DNA of 39,207 bases from Candidatus Lachnoclostridium stercorigallinarum (GCA_019116745.1 DXBC01000042.1:1-39207); one strand, 5' to 3'; shown: positions 1 to 8,912, counted from the first letter of the stretch. Numbers and translations: made by a program. The notes: a model not told the origin generated them from the sequence alone.

Positions 1-19
1 TTAAGTCAATGTCTACCGT

Positions 20-48
20 ATCATAACACAGATTTTTCCAGTGCGCAA
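20..48 (-). promoter_or_regulatory. Sigma-A type promoter for a gene left of the window
   Basis: Read on the minus strand, TTGCGC is followed after exactly 17 nt by TATGAT. Transcription would leave the window to the left. No coding sequence of that gene is visible here. Confidence 0.45.
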
Positions 49-59
49 GGCTTACCGGG

Positions 60-180
60 GCCATAAAGGCAGCAGATCAGGGGCGGAAGCGGCAAGCGGG
101 GAATGAGCCGGACAGCGAATCAGGAGTGTGCCCGGCAGCGAATCGGGCCTGCGCCGGCCGGGCCGCCCGCCGGCACGTCA
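60..180. other. GC-rich intergenic stretch without a gene
   Basis: This stretch separates the GH4 gene terminator from the promoter at 20-48. It holds a near-direct repeat (CCGGACAGCGAATC and CCCGGCAGCGAATC). The words GCGGCAAGCGG and GCCGGACAGCGAA recall the intergenic element seen at 26991-27078, so it may be a degenerate copy in the opposite orientation. The resemblance is weak and no gene is supported. Confidence 0.3.
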
Positions 181-182
181 AA

Positions 183-220
183 GGAGCCGGAAATGATTTC
201 TGCCAATCACTTCCGGCTCC
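183..220 (-). terminator. Intrinsic terminator of the GH4 gene
   Basis: A 16-bp stem (GGAGCCGGAA pairing with TTCCGGCTCC, extended inward with one G-U pair) closes a 6-nt loop about 40 nt past the stop of the minus-strand GH4 gene. The T tract after it is short (TTT), so termination efficiency is uncertain. Confidence 0.6.
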
Positions 221-258
221 GACTGTTCATTATCTATTCTGTTTTGCAGTTCCCGTTT

Positions 259-1650
259 TTACAGGCCCTGCTCCGTCAGCTCTCTGGCCACATCATCCTT
301 GATGGTGACGCCCTCCTTCTCCAGACGGGCAATGGTATCGGCAAACTGGGGCAGGTATTTCTTGTGGGCGATCAGCAGCTCGTCCAGCACCCGTTTTGCC
401 GTAGCTCCCGACGGGATCTGGGGATTTAAGAAGAACGCCTGCATGGCCAGACCGTAATTTCCGGTCACAGCAGCCTCTTCCACGCACCACTCCATGTTCT
501 TCATGCACTGAAGCCAGCCGCACTCAGCGGGATGAAGCTTTCCGAAGGCGATGGGACGGGCGCCCGTCGCTCCGATGAAGGAGGAAACCTCAGCTGCGGA
601 CTCCGGCGGAAGATCCGGGAGAGCGCCGTTGTTTCTGGTAGTAACCACAATGTGGGTGTTCTTGTTGCCGTAGATGGCCGCGATGGTCTCGCAGGCAGCA
701 TCGCTGTAGTGAGCGCCGCCTCTCTTTGCCAGCTGCTCCGGCTTGTGATCCAGGTTGGGATCCTTGTAGAGCTCAAACAGCTCCGCCTCTGTCTGTTTTA
801 CCTGCTGGGCTCTGGTTCCGATGGTGTTGTACTCCTCCAGGCCGTGAGCCAGCATCTCTTCCTGTCTGTAGTAATAGCGGTGGTATCCGCAGTGAATCAT
901 TCCGATCTCATCCAGCTGCTCTTTGAACAGGGGAACATCGAAAATGTTGGCAGGCACGCCGCCGTCCTTGCCCTCGTACATGGCGTCGATGATCTGCTGG
1001 GTCACTTCGTTTCCGTCCAGATCAAACACCCTGTGCCAGTGGAAATGGTTCAGGCCTGCAAATTTATATACCAGCTGATCCAGGGTCTTGCCGATAGTGG
1101 CCGGCTCCTTCATCATAGCGCCTACAGGCACATTGCACAGACCGATAACCCGCTCCCAGTTGCCGTAGCGCATCACAGCCTCGGTCACCATACCGCTGGG
1201 ATTGGTAAAGTTGATCAGCCAGGCGTTGGGACACAGCTCTTTCATATCTTTCACGATGTCCAGAATCACCGGGATGGTACGGAACGCTTTGAAGATTCCG
1301 CCGGCTCCGTTGGTCTCCTGTCCCAGAATTCCGTAGGAGAAGGGGATCCGCTCATCCTTGATGCGGGCGTTTAACAGGCCTACCCGGAACTGGGTGGTGA
1401 CGAAATCCGCGTCCTTCAACGCTTCTCTTCTGTCCAGGGTCAGATGTACCTTCACGTCATAGGGAGATGCGTCCCACATTCTCTGGGCCATCTTTCCCAC
1501 GATCTCCAGCTTCTCTCTTCCCTCTTCAATGTCCACCAGCCAGATTTCCCGGATGGGAAGCTCCTCATATCTCTTGATAAAGCCTTCCATCAGCTCCGGG
1601 GTATAGCTGCTGCCTCCTCCGATCGTTACAATTTTTACTGCGCCTTCCAT
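259..1650 (-). CDS. 6-phospho-beta-glucosidase, glycoside hydrolase family 4
   Basis: This 463-residue protein is a NAD+- and divalent-metal-dependent hydrolase of GH4. It would cleave phosphorylated beta-glucosides, such as cellobiose 6-phosphate delivered by a PTS, in the cytoplasm. The N-terminus carries the dinucleotide-binding motif GGGSSYTPEL (residues 11-20). The middle shows NFTNPSG and LCNVP, the Cys being a family metal ligand, then GLNHFHW with the second metal-ligand His. HCGYHRYYY further on supplies candidate catalytic tyrosines. The length is normal for the family. The gene is divergent from an RpiR-type regulator, which suggests that sugar phosphates control it. The CelF/LicH subgroup is most likely; the exact substrate cannot be read from sequence. 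Confidence 0.9.
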   Translation of the reverse strand: MEGAVKIVTIGGGSSYTPELMEGFIKRYEELPIREIWLVDIEEGREKLEIVGKMAQRMWDASPYDVKVHLTLDRREALKDADFVTTQFRVGLLNARIKDERIPFSYGILGQETNGAGGIFKAFRTIPVILDIVKDMKELCPNAWLINFTNPSGMVTEAVMRYGNWERVIGLCNVPVGAMMKEPATIGKTLDQLVYKFAGLNHFHWHRVFDLDGNEVTQQIIDAMYEGKDGGVPANIFDVPLFKEQLDEIGMIHCGYHRYYYRQEEMLAHGLEEYNTIGTRAQQVKQTEAELFELYKDPNLDHKPEQLAKRGGAHYSDAACETIAAIYGNKNTHIVVTTRNNGALPDLPPESAAEVSSFIGATGARPIAFGKLHPAECGWLQCMKNMEWCVEEAAVTGNYGLAMQAFFLNPQIPSGATAKRVLDELLIAHKKYLPQFADTIARLEKEGVTIKDDVARELTEQGL

Positions 1651-1727
1651 GTCTCAAACCGCCTTTCTTTCTGAGTGTTTCTCGTCGTGGTATCGCATCA
1701 GGGGCTTTCCCGCCCCGACCGTGAAAA

Positions 1728-1756
1728 ATTATACAAAAAAGCGGCCAAAATGTAAA
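1728..1756 (-). promoter_or_regulatory. Promoter of the GH4 gene
   Basis: On the minus strand TTTACA and a perfect TATAAT are separated by 17 nt. The -10 lies about 80 nt upstream of the GH4 ATG at 1650. Confidence 0.7.
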
Positions 1757-1767
1757 TACAGGCTGTG

Positions 1768-1782
1768 CAAAGTGAAACTTTG
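1768..1782. promoter_or_regulatory. Candidate RpiR operator 1
   Basis: The sequence is a perfect 6-bp palindrome, CAAAGT-GAA-ACTTTG, 11 nt upstream of the -35 of the GH4 promoter. It contains a TGAAAC half-site also present in the palindrome at 2089-2103. Assigning it to the divergent regulator is inference. Confidence 0.4.
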
Positions 1783-1868
1783 TTATCCGATTTCCGGCGG
1801 ATTTTGGGGGTGTGGACGAAACGGTGTTTCATTCGGCGGTCTCCGGGTCCTGATTTTTCCCGGCGCAG

Positions 1869-1898
1869 AAAAAAACGCAGCTCCCGCCGCGTTTTTTT
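1869..1898. terminator. Terminator-like stem inside the divergent promoter region
   Basis: AAAAAAACGC and GCGTTTTTTT form a perfect 10-bp inverted repeat around a GC-rich loop, giving a bidirectional terminator shape. No annotated gene ends here, because the flanking genes are transcribed away from it. It could end a short unannotated transcript or be incidental. Confidence 0.35.
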
Positions 1899-1975
1899 CG
1901 TGAAAGATAAGATTTTATCGGAAAATTCGTCCGAATCATCCCTGCCATGGATGATTTCGGATTCCTGTTGTTCTT

Positions 1976-2009
1976 TTGACTTTCTTTTTCCTGATAAGAA
2001 TAGTATAAT
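1976..2009 (+). promoter_or_regulatory. Possible promoter of the RpiR-family gene
   Basis: A perfect TATAAT lies at 2004-2009. TTGACT at 1976-1981 is 22 nt upstream, too far for a standard spacing, so the real -35 may be a weaker T-rich hexamer between them. Confidence 0.35.
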
Positions 2010-2088
2010 GGATTTCAGTTGAAAGTAAAGCGGTCCGGGCCAGATGGGAACAGAGCCGTCAAAATTCCACGGCTGTACCCGTTCCCAA

Positions 2089-2103
2089 TGAAACATTGTT
2101 TCA
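2089..2103. promoter_or_regulatory. Candidate RpiR operator 2
   Basis: TGAAAC-ATT-GTTTCA is a perfect 6-bp inverted repeat about 30 nt upstream of the regulator's start codon. TGAAA...TTTCA palindromes are a common form for RpiR/MurR sites. The position suggests autoregulation by roadblock, which is inference. Confidence 0.45.
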
Positions 2104-2134
2104 CCCGGCTGAAAACCGCTGTAAGGAGGATGTT

Positions 2135-3013
2135 ATGCTGATTCAGGATCAACTGAGAAATAACGATGTTTTTTCTGAAGCGGAAAAAAGTATTGCCGCT
2201 TATTTCCTGAACCGTCAGTTCGCTCTGGAGGGAGAAAGCATTCGGCACGTGGCTCAGACCACCTTCACTTCTCCGGCCACAGTGATGAGGTTCTGCCAGA
2301 GACTGGGCTTTGAAGGCTACGCCGATTTTCGGGATGCTTACATAAAAGAGAGCGTTTATCTCTCCTCCCATTTTCAGGATATTGACGCCAACCGGCCCTT
2401 TCTGGAAAAGGATCCGCCCATGACTGTGGCCGGAAAACTGTCCGGCCTTTACAGCGAGACGGTGGGGGACACCCTGTCTCTCTTAAATCAGAAAGAGCTG
2501 GAGACAGCGGTGAGCATTCTGGACAAGGCCCAGAACATCTATATCTCTTCCTCAGGCGTCTACAGTGACCTGGCGTCCGCCTTCCGGGAGAATATGTCCA
2601 AAATCGGGAAGACCGTAATCATCTCCCCCAGCACCGGGGTCTATTACGAGGCCTGCTACCGGAACGCCGACAGCTGTTTTATCCTGATCTCCTATTCCGG
2701 GGAAACCCCCAGAAACACGGAGGCGGCAAAAAGGCTGAAAAAGCGGAACGTGCCCACGATCTCCATTACCTCCTACGGATCCAACACCCTGGCGAACCTG
2801 TGCAGCTGCCGGCTCTATATCTCCACCCGGCAGAAACTGATTTCCAACCTGGGGAATTTTTCCATCAACCTCTCCGTCCTCTATCTTCTGGACGTGCTTT
2901 ATGCCGGCTGTTTCCGGCTCCATTACAACGAAAATGAGGCTCTGAAGATCCGCTTCTCAAAAGAAACGGAACACAGAACCTCTGATAATCCTATTTTGAG
3001 GGAAGAGCCTTAA
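2135..3013 (+). CDS. MurR/RpiR family transcriptional regulator
   Basis: This 292-residue regulator has an N-terminal RpiR helix-turn-helix domain (about residues 1-75; SPATVMRFCQRLGF is the recognition region). A C-terminal SIS sugar-phosphate-binding domain follows (about residues 110-260; SSSGVYSD and ISYSGETP are the phosphate-binding loops). The ATG at 2135 was chosen because AAGGAGG sits 5 nt upstream; an in-frame ATG at 2096 lacks an RBS and falls inside the palindrome. It is divergent from the GH4 gene and probably senses a phosphorylated sugar to control that gene and itself. The C-terminal tail ends inside the left arm of an inverted repeat at 3000-3071. Confidence 0.88.
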   Translation: MLIQDQLRNNDVFSEAEKSIAAYFLNRQFALEGESIRHVAQTTFTSPATVMRFCQRLGFEGYADFRDAYIKESVYLSSHFQDIDANRPFLEKDPPMTVAGKLSGLYSETVGDTLSLLNQKELETAVSILDKAQNIYISSSGVYSDLASAFRENMSKIGKTVIISPSTGVYYEACYRNADSCFILISYSGETPRNTEAAKRLKKRNVPTISITSYGSNTLANLCSCRLYISTRQKLISNLGNFSINLSVLYLLDVLYAGCFRLHYNENEALKIRFSKETEHRTSDNPILREEP

Positions 3014-3071
3014 TGCGTTTTTCTTCCGCCGTCTGTCTGCGGCCGCGGGAATCCAGCGGCAGGCTCTTCCC
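3000..3071. repeat. 11-bp inverted repeat at a convergent gene junction
   Basis: GGGAAGAGCCT at 3000-3010 and AGGCTCTTCCC at 3061-3071 are perfect inverted copies with about 50 GC-rich nt between them. The left arm overlaps the end of the RpiR gene, whose TAA begins at 3011, and the right arm is 12 nt from the stop of the SNF2 gene. It may act as a bidirectional termination structure, although no good T tract follows. Confidence 0.5.
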
Positions 3072-3083
3072 TTCGCAGACTTC

Positions 3084-6000
3084 CTACCCTTCCAGCAGCC
3101 GCATCACATCCCGCCCGGTCAGAGACGACAGTTCCACCGTACCCTCGGCGATCACCCCTTCTGCCAGATTCTGCTTCATCTGCTGCAGCCGGAGCATATT
3201 TTCCTCCACCGTGTCTTTCATAATCAGCTTGAACACCGTCACTTTTCTGTCCTGACCGATGCGGTGCGCCCGGTCCGTAGCCTGATTCTGGGCTGCCACG
3301 TTCCACCAGGGATCATAGTGGATCACCATGTCCGCCGCCGTCAGATTCAGTCCTGTTCCCCCGGCTTTCAGGGAGATGAGAAATACCATCACCTCATCCT
3401 GGCCGAAAGTACCGGCCAGACGGATCCGTTCCTCCTTCGGCGTATCCCCTGTCAGACGGTAGCAGGAAATCTTTTCTTTTTCCAGCCGCTCCCCGATGAT
3501 CTCCAGCATGGAGGTAAACTGGGAAAACAGCAGGATCCGGTGTCCGCCCGCGATGCCGTTTCTGATCAGATCCACACAGGTTTCCAGCTTCGCGCTTCCT
3601 TCTTTGTAGTTGGTATAGCACAGGGATGGATGGCAGCAGATCTGGCGCAGGCGGGTGAGGGCTGCCAGCACCTGAAACCGGTCCTGTTCAAATCCGCCGG
3701 ACTCCAGCTTTTCCTTTAAAAGGGCGGCGCTGGCGGAGTACAGCTCCTTCTGCATTCCTTCCGCCCGGGAGTAAACCACCGTTTCCAGCTTTTCCGGCAG
3801 TTCCTTCAACACCTGGCTCTTCAGCCGCCGCAGAATAAACGGCCCGATCAGCTGGTGAAGCCGTTCCAGAACCTTCCTGTCCCCATCCTTAGACACCGGG
3901 ATCTCATATTCCTTCCGGAATTTCTGATAGCTGAACAGAAATCCGGGCATCAGGTAGTCAAAAATGCTCCACAGCTCCCCCAGATGATTTTCTATGGGTG
4001 TTCCGGTGAGGGCAAACCGCGACACGGCGGAGACTGCCTTTGCCGCCTTTGCGTTCAGCGTCCCCGCATTTTTAATATACTGGGCCTCATCGATGATCTG
4101 ATAGCGGAATTCCAGATCCCCGTACAGCTCCAGATCTCTTCTGAGAAGGTCGTAGGAGGTGATCACCACGTCGTATTCACCGGCGTGAGAAGCCGCCTCC
4201 CTTCTCTGAGCTGCATTTCCCGTCACCAGAAGCACCTTCAGGGACGGTCCGAATTTCTCCAGCTCATTTTCCCAGTTATATACCAGGGAGGCCGGACACA
4301 CGATCAGAGAAGGCTTCTGTTCTGTCCTTCTCTCCCTTTCGTCCAGCAGCAGAGCGATCACCTGCACCGTCTTTCCCAGACCCATATCGTCTGCCAGAAT
4401 GCCTCCGAACCCCAGCTCATCCAGGGTTTTCATCCACTTGTACCCCAGTTTCTGGTACTCCCTCAGCTCTCCGCAGAAGCTCTCCGGCACTTCAAAATCG
4501 CTGTCCTCCACCGCTTTCATTCCCCGGATCACAGTCTTGAACATCCGGTCCCGGTACACGCTCATGCCCCGGCGGGCTTCCAGAATGGAGTCCAGATAAA
4601 AGGCCCGGTATCCCGGCAGCCGGATCACTTCCTCCGACATCTGCGCCTTTGTCAGCCCAAGGCCATCCAGCATTTCCGCCACAGTCAGCAGACCGCCGTC
4701 TCCCAGCTCCAGAAACTCTCCTGTCTTCAGCCGGTAATACTTCTTTTTCTGCCGGTAGCTGTCCAGAATCTTTAAAAGCTCCTGGCGGCTCATCCCCTCC
4801 GCATCCACTTTCAGCTCCAGCCAGTTTCCGCGGCCGGACACTCCCACAGAGACCGTCGGCGGGGGAAGGACCCGCAGCTTCTTCATTCTCTCCGATACCA
4901 GCACCTCACCCAGAGTCCGAAACTCCGGAATTCCCTCCGTGAGAAGGCGGTACACCGCCTCCTCGTCGTCCCGGATCACCGGATCACTCCCGCTCTCCTC
5001 CCGGTATTTAAAATAGCGGGTGATCGCCTGGCTGACGCGAAACTCTCCCGGCACGTCCCGGCACACAGTTCTGGGCACCTTCTCATCCTCAATGGGGTGA
5101 AAGGAAAAATCGCCGTAGGACAGAGTGGGATGAAGCACCACCTCTCCCGGCGCAGGGCAGTCAAAGGCAAACTGAGCTTTCAGCTCCTGAGGGCGGTAAT
5201 CCTCCAGCCTCACATCCTCCGACTGAAACTGGAGATAAGGCTCCAGCGTTCTCACCACCCTCTCATAAAACAGGGGAAGATCTCTGTCGTTCACCTCCAG
5301 GGAACCGCTTCCCGGGCTTTTCCGGATCCTGTCAAAAAACACTGCCAGAATCCGTCCCTTTTCTCCGGCGCACCGGCAGAGACAATCCTCCAGTGTCAGA
5401 TAAATGGCCGATTCTCCCTTAAAATACGTCAGATTTTCCGGCATGGTCAGGGAGATTCCGTCCCGCCCGCTTCGCTCTGCCCTGATTTCCAGCCTGGGCA
5501 TATCTTCCGTCACCAGGAGCTTTCTCCTCTGTCCTCTGGAATCCTCCGTCTCCAGAATCTGACCCATAACCAGGTCAAAAAAACGGTCCGCATCCCCCTT
5601 ATTCAGCTGAATGCTGCGGAAAGACGGAACCGCCAGCCCGGAACGATGAAAATGAGCGTAATAATCCCGGTACGTGTGAAGCAGATCCATGAGAAATTCC
5701 GCCATGGGACGGCTGCCGGCGGTAAAAGCAGAAAGGCTGTGGTGAAAGCTGAACTGCTTTCCATACCGGATCAGGGTGCCGTTGTCCACCGCTTCCCCGA
5801 AGGCAGGAAGATCCCGAAGGATGTAAAACCGCTCTCTCCCCACCTCAAACTCCAGTTCCAGGCCGGAGCTTTTAAACAGCAGCCGGGGACGCAGCACCAC
5901 ATCCGCCCCCTCCTCTTCCCGCAGAATATCCGCCACCTCCCTGTTGGTGTACTCCCGGATCATTCCGCGGATTTCCTGGGACGTAAAGACGGACCGGCTG

Positions 6001-6224
6001 TTCTCCTCTTTCCTGCGGGTCTGATAATACGCCAGCAGAGCCGCGCAGTGGGGGCACATTCCCTTGTAGGAACGGCCGTCGGCACAGCTGCAGGAATAGT
6101 CAAATACCTGTCCGTTCTTCAGGTAGAGGGAAGACCGGTAGGAACGGCCGCTGTCCGATACCGTCGCCTTGATTCCCGTTTCCCCCTTCCAGAATGTACT
6201 GGATGAAAATTCCGTGATAGTCAT
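3084..6224 (-). CDS. SWIM zinc-finger SNF2/Rad54-family helicase
   Basis: This 1046-residue protein is a SNF2-type DNA-translocating ATPase. A SWIM zinc finger lies near residues 35-55 (CSCADG then CPHC). A long bacterial SNF2-associated region follows. The ATPase core shows Walker A DDMGLGKT, Walker B/DEAQ in IIDEAQYIKN, motif III LTGTPIEN, and the C-terminal RecA lobe with FSQFTSMLEII, LKAGGTGLNLT and the arginine-finger region QATDRAHRIGQ. The start at 6224 (MTITEF) follows GGAG by about 12 nt. Upstream in-frame codons run through the argS terminator and into argS, so they are rejected. It sits alone behind argS with no restriction or defence genes around it, so a role in chromatin or repair housekeeping is more likely than phage defence, though the substrate is unknown. 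Confidence 0.88.
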   Translation of the reverse strand: MTITEFSSSTFWKGETGIKATVSDSGRSYRSSLYLKNGQVFDYSCSCADGRSYKGMCPHCAALLAYYQTRRKEENSRSVFTSQEIRGMIREYTNREVADILREEEGADVVLRPRLLFKSSGLELEFEVGRERFYILRDLPAFGEAVDNGTLIRYGKQFSFHHSLSAFTAGSRPMAEFLMDLLHTYRDYYAHFHRSGLAVPSFRSIQLNKGDADRFFDLVMGQILETEDSRGQRRKLLVTEDMPRLEIRAERSGRDGISLTMPENLTYFKGESAIYLTLEDCLCRCAGEKGRILAVFFDRIRKSPGSGSLEVNDRDLPLFYERVVRTLEPYLQFQSEDVRLEDYRPQELKAQFAFDCPAPGEVVLHPTLSYGDFSFHPIEDEKVPRTVCRDVPGEFRVSQAITRYFKYREESGSDPVIRDDEEAVYRLLTEGIPEFRTLGEVLVSERMKKLRVLPPPTVSVGVSGRGNWLELKVDAEGMSRQELLKILDSYRQKKKYYRLKTGEFLELGDGGLLTVAEMLDGLGLTKAQMSEEVIRLPGYRAFYLDSILEARRGMSVYRDRMFKTVIRGMKAVEDSDFEVPESFCGELREYQKLGYKWMKTLDELGFGGILADDMGLGKTVQVIALLLDERERRTEQKPSLIVCPASLVYNWENELEKFGPSLKVLLVTGNAAQRREAASHAGEYDVVITSYDLLRRDLELYGDLEFRYQIIDEAQYIKNAGTLNAKAAKAVSAVSRFALTGTPIENHLGELWSIFDYLMPGFLFSYQKFRKEYEIPVSKDGDRKVLERLHQLIGPFILRRLKSQVLKELPEKLETVVYSRAEGMQKELYSASAALLKEKLESGGFEQDRFQVLAALTRLRQICCHPSLCYTNYKEGSAKLETCVDLIRNGIAGGHRILLFSQFTSMLEIIGERLEKEKISCYRLTGDTPKEERIRLAGTFGQDEVMVFLISLKAGGTGLNLTAADMVIHYDPWWNVAAQNQATDRAHRIGQDRKVTVFKLIMKDTVEENMLRLQQMKQNLAEGVIAEGTVELSSLTGRDVMRLLEG

Positions 6225-6253
6225 GTAAATTTCCACTCCTTCTGTTTTTGAAA

Positions 6254-6292
6254 AACAACCCCCGACGGAAGGTATTTCCGCCGGAGGTTGTT
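6254..6292 (-). terminator. Terminator of argS
   Basis: On the minus strand AACAACC...GGTTGTT closes a 17-bp stem with two G-U pairs and runs into GTTTTTC. It lies 24 nt past the argS stop and just before the RBS of the SNF2 gene. Confidence 0.75.
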
Positions 6293-6315
6293 CCTCTCTG
6301 CCGGGGCTGACGAAC

Positions 6316-8085
6316 CTACATCCGGTCCGGAGCCTCGATTCCCAAAAGCTGAATACAGGTCTCCAGTACATCCTTCGCCAGACATACCAGCGCCAGCCAG
6401 CTCTCCTTCTGCTTCACATTTTCTTCTGTAATAATTCTGGTATCGTGATAGAAACGGTTGCAGGCGTTGGACAGATCGTACACGTACTGGCAGATTTTGT
6501 GAGGCGCCAGCTCGTCAAATGCGGCGTTTATCACTTCATTGTACTTGGTGATCTCCAGCTGGAGAGCCCGCTCCGCCTCTGTGGCTGCCGGAAGAATCTT
6601 CGCCTCCTCAGACAGGCCTCCGTTCCTATTTAAGATGGATTTGATCCGCACAATGGTATACAGGATATAAGGTCCTGTATTTCCCTCAAAGGAGGTGAAA
6701 CGGTCGATGTCAAACACATAATCCTTTGCAGCCTGGTTGGACAGGTCTCCGTACTTCAAGGCAGACAGGCCCACGATCTTTGCCGTCTCCTTCGCCTCCT
6801 CCTCAGATACGGTACGGTTCTCCATGATCTTCTGATAAGCGGCATCATTGACCTCCGCAATAAGCCTCTCCAGACGCATAACGCCGCCCTCTCTGGTCTT
6901 GTAGGGCTTTCCGTCCCGTCCGTTCATGGTGCCGAAGCCCAGGAAATCCATCTTTCTCTCCGGATCCACGATTCCCGCTTTCTTTGCCACGCGGAACACC
7001 TGAGTAAAATGAAGCTCCTGGCGCTTATCCACCACGTAAATATAGTGATCCGGGTGGAAATCCTGCTCCCTCTCCACAATGGTAGCCAGATCGGAGGTGG
7101 CGTAAAGAGCAGCTCCGTCCGATTTGCGGATGATGCAGGGAGGCAGCTCCTTCGCGTCCGTCTCCTCGGCAATATCCACCACCAGAGCTCCCTGGCTCTC
7201 ATAGGCCAGCCCTTTTGCGATAAGGTCGTCGATCAGGCCCGGGATATAGGGCTGAGCGTCGCTCTCTCCCTTCCACAGGTCAAAATGCACGTTCAGGCTG
7301 TCATAATTTTTCTTCAGGTCCGCCAGAGACACATTCATGATGTGCTTCCAGATGGCCCGGTAGGGAGCATAGCCGTTCTGCAGCCGGAACGTCGCCGTCT
7401 GGGCTCTCTCCTTAAACGCACGTCCCTCCTCCGTGTCCTCCTTGGATCTGGCGCTGGCTGCCGGATAGATCTCCTCCAGCTCCCCGATGGTAAAAGGAGC
7501 CTCCTTGGGATATTCTCCCTCAAAGGAGGGATCAAAATAGGGAAGATCCGGCTTTCTGTCCCGAAGCTCCTCGATGATCAGTCCCATCTGCAGGCCCCAG
7601 TCTCCCAGATGCACATCGCCGATCACATGATGGCCCAGAAAACTTCCCATGCGCTTTACGCTCTCTCCGATGATGGCCGCCCTCAGATGTCCCACATGGA
7701 GGGGCTTTGCCACATTGGCTCCGCCGTAGTCCACAATAATGGTCTCCGGCTTCTCCGGCTCCTCCAGGCCCAGCTTTTCCTGAGAAGACATACCGTTTAA
7801 ATATCCGGCCAGCCACTCTCCGTTTAAGCGGATATTGATAAATCCCGGCATCACGGCAGCGATCTCGGCAAATACCGGACTGGCAGACGCCTTTTCCACA
7901 ATCTCGTTTGCAATGTCGATGGGTTTCTTTCTGTATTTCTTTGCCGCCGCCATGGCCCCGTTGCACTGATACTCACACAGATCAGGCCGGTTGGACAAAT
8001 TTACCTTCGCATAGGACTCGTCATATCCGCACTCCGCGAACACAGGCTTCAGCTCGCCGGCGATCAAATCGAGGATCTTCTTCAT
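6316..8085 (-). CDS. argS: Arginyl-tRNA synthetase
   Basis: This 589-residue class I synthetase charges tRNA-Arg. The N-terminal additional domain (about residues 1-100) is present, followed by the HIGH motif as HVGHLRAAIIGE near residue 137. A variable KMSKS equivalent in KTREGGVMRL is typical of ArgRS, which often lacks the canonical lysine. The C-terminal DALR anticodon-binding domain ends in APDRM. Length is normal. It has its own promoter (8141-8169) and terminator (6254-6292), so it is probably monocistronic. No T-box leader was seen. Confidence 0.97.
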   Translation of the reverse strand: MKKILDLIAGELKPVFAECGYDESYAKVNLSNRPDLCEYQCNGAMAAAKKYRKKPIDIANEIVEKASASPVFAEIAAVMPGFINIRLNGEWLAGYLNGMSSQEKLGLEEPEKPETIIVDYGGANVAKPLHVGHLRAAIIGESVKRMGSFLGHHVIGDVHLGDWGLQMGLIIEELRDRKPDLPYFDPSFEGEYPKEAPFTIGELEEIYPAASARSKEDTEEGRAFKERAQTATFRLQNGYAPYRAIWKHIMNVSLADLKKNYDSLNVHFDLWKGESDAQPYIPGLIDDLIAKGLAYESQGALVVDIAEETDAKELPPCIIRKSDGAALYATSDLATIVEREQDFHPDHYIYVVDKRQELHFTQVFRVAKKAGIVDPERKMDFLGFGTMNGRDGKPYKTREGGVMRLERLIAEVNDAAYQKIMENRTVSEEEAKETAKIVGLSALKYGDLSNQAAKDYVFDIDRFTSFEGNTGPYILYTIVRIKSILNRNGGLSEEAKILPAATEAERALQLEITKYNEVINAAFDELAPHKICQYVYDLSNACNRFYHDTRIITEENVKQKESWLALVCLAKDVLETCIQLLGIEAPDRM

Positions 8086-8140
8086 TCTTCCGATTTCCTT
8101 TCTCTCAACTTTCCTTCGTTTTCCTTACAAGCAACTAAAT

Positions 8141-8169
8141 ATTATAAGGCAAACAGCAGGAAAAAGCAA
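8141..8169 (-). promoter_or_regulatory. Promoter of argS
   Basis: TTGCTT and a perfect TATAAT are separated by 17 nt on the minus strand. The -10 is about 55 nt upstream of the argS ATG. Confidence 0.7.
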
Positions 8170-8237
8170 CGGATTCCGGGAGTTTTTTGCCGTGGAACGC
8201 GCCCAGAACGCCAACCCCTGAAATCCGCAGAAAAACA

Positions 8238-8279
8238 GAGGAGGACACCCTCCCTTCAGCGATCTCAGGCGTCCTCCTC
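8238..8279 (-). terminator. Terminator of efp
   Basis: GAGGAGGACGCC and GGTGTCCTCCTC pair on the minus strand with one wobble. CTGTTTTTC follows, 19 nt after the efp stop. Confidence 0.8.
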
Positions 8280-8297
8280 ATTCTTATCTGCCGTCCA

Positions 8298-8855
8298 TTA
8301 TACTCTGGACAGGTACTCTCCCGTACGGGTATCGATCTTTAATTTGTCGCCGATGTTTACAAACAGCGGAACATTGATGGTGGCGCCGGTCTCCAGCGTA
8401 GCGGGCTTGGTCGCGCCGGTAGCTGTATCACCCTTAAATCCGGGCTCTGTATCCGTCACTTCCAGCTCTACAAATAAAGGCGGCTCCACAGAAAATACAC
8501 TGCCGTTGTAGGAGCAGATCTTGCACATCTCGTTCTCTTTTACAAACTTCAGCGCATCGCCGATGGTATCGCTGTTTAACGCAATCTGATCGAAGGTCTC
8601 CACGTTCATGAAGTAGAACAGATCGCCGTCGGAATACAGGTACTGCATATCCACACGGTCAATTCTGGCGGCCGGGAACTTCTCGGTGGGACGGAACGTT
8701 CTCTCAACTACGCCGCCGCTGATTACGTTCTTGATTTTCGTTCTGACGAAAGCGGCTCCCTTTCCCGGTTTTACGTGCTGAAACTCGATAATCTGGCATA
8801 CGTTGCCGTCGATTTCCAGTGTCATGCCGTTTCTAAAATCACCAGCTGATATCAT
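8298..8855 (-). CDS. efp: Elongation factor P
   Basis: This 185-residue factor relieves ribosome stalling at polyproline. All three beta-barrel domains are present: KOW-like N-terminal domain ([13 protein letters not shown] start), central domain, and the C-terminal OB domain with the signature region ending TGEYLSRV. The tip of domain I reads KPGKGAAF, with Lys in the position modified in other species. The RBS AAGGAGG is 10 nt from the ATG and a strong promoter lies upstream. As in many Firmicutes it is close to aroQ, but the promoter at 8913-8941 and the terminator separate it transcriptionally. Confidence 0.97.
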   Translation of the reverse strand: MISAGDFRNGMTLEIDGNVCQIIEFQHVKPGKGAAFVRTKIKNVISGGVVERTFRPTEKFPAARIDRVDMQYLYSDGDLFYFMNVETFDQIALNSDTIGDALKFVKENEMCKICSYNGSVFSVEPPLFVELEVTDTEPGFKGDTATGATKPATLETGATINVPLFVNIGDKLKIDTRTGEYLSRV

Positions 8856-8912
8856 AAATGATATTCCTCCTTAACTACTTTTCTCTCATACTTGCTAAAA
8901 TCAATCGGTTCT

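Noticed and set aside
3084-8085. SNF2 helicase and argS region as a defence island
   Set aside because: Neighbours are housekeeping genes with their own terminators and no nuclease, methylase or other defence gene is present.
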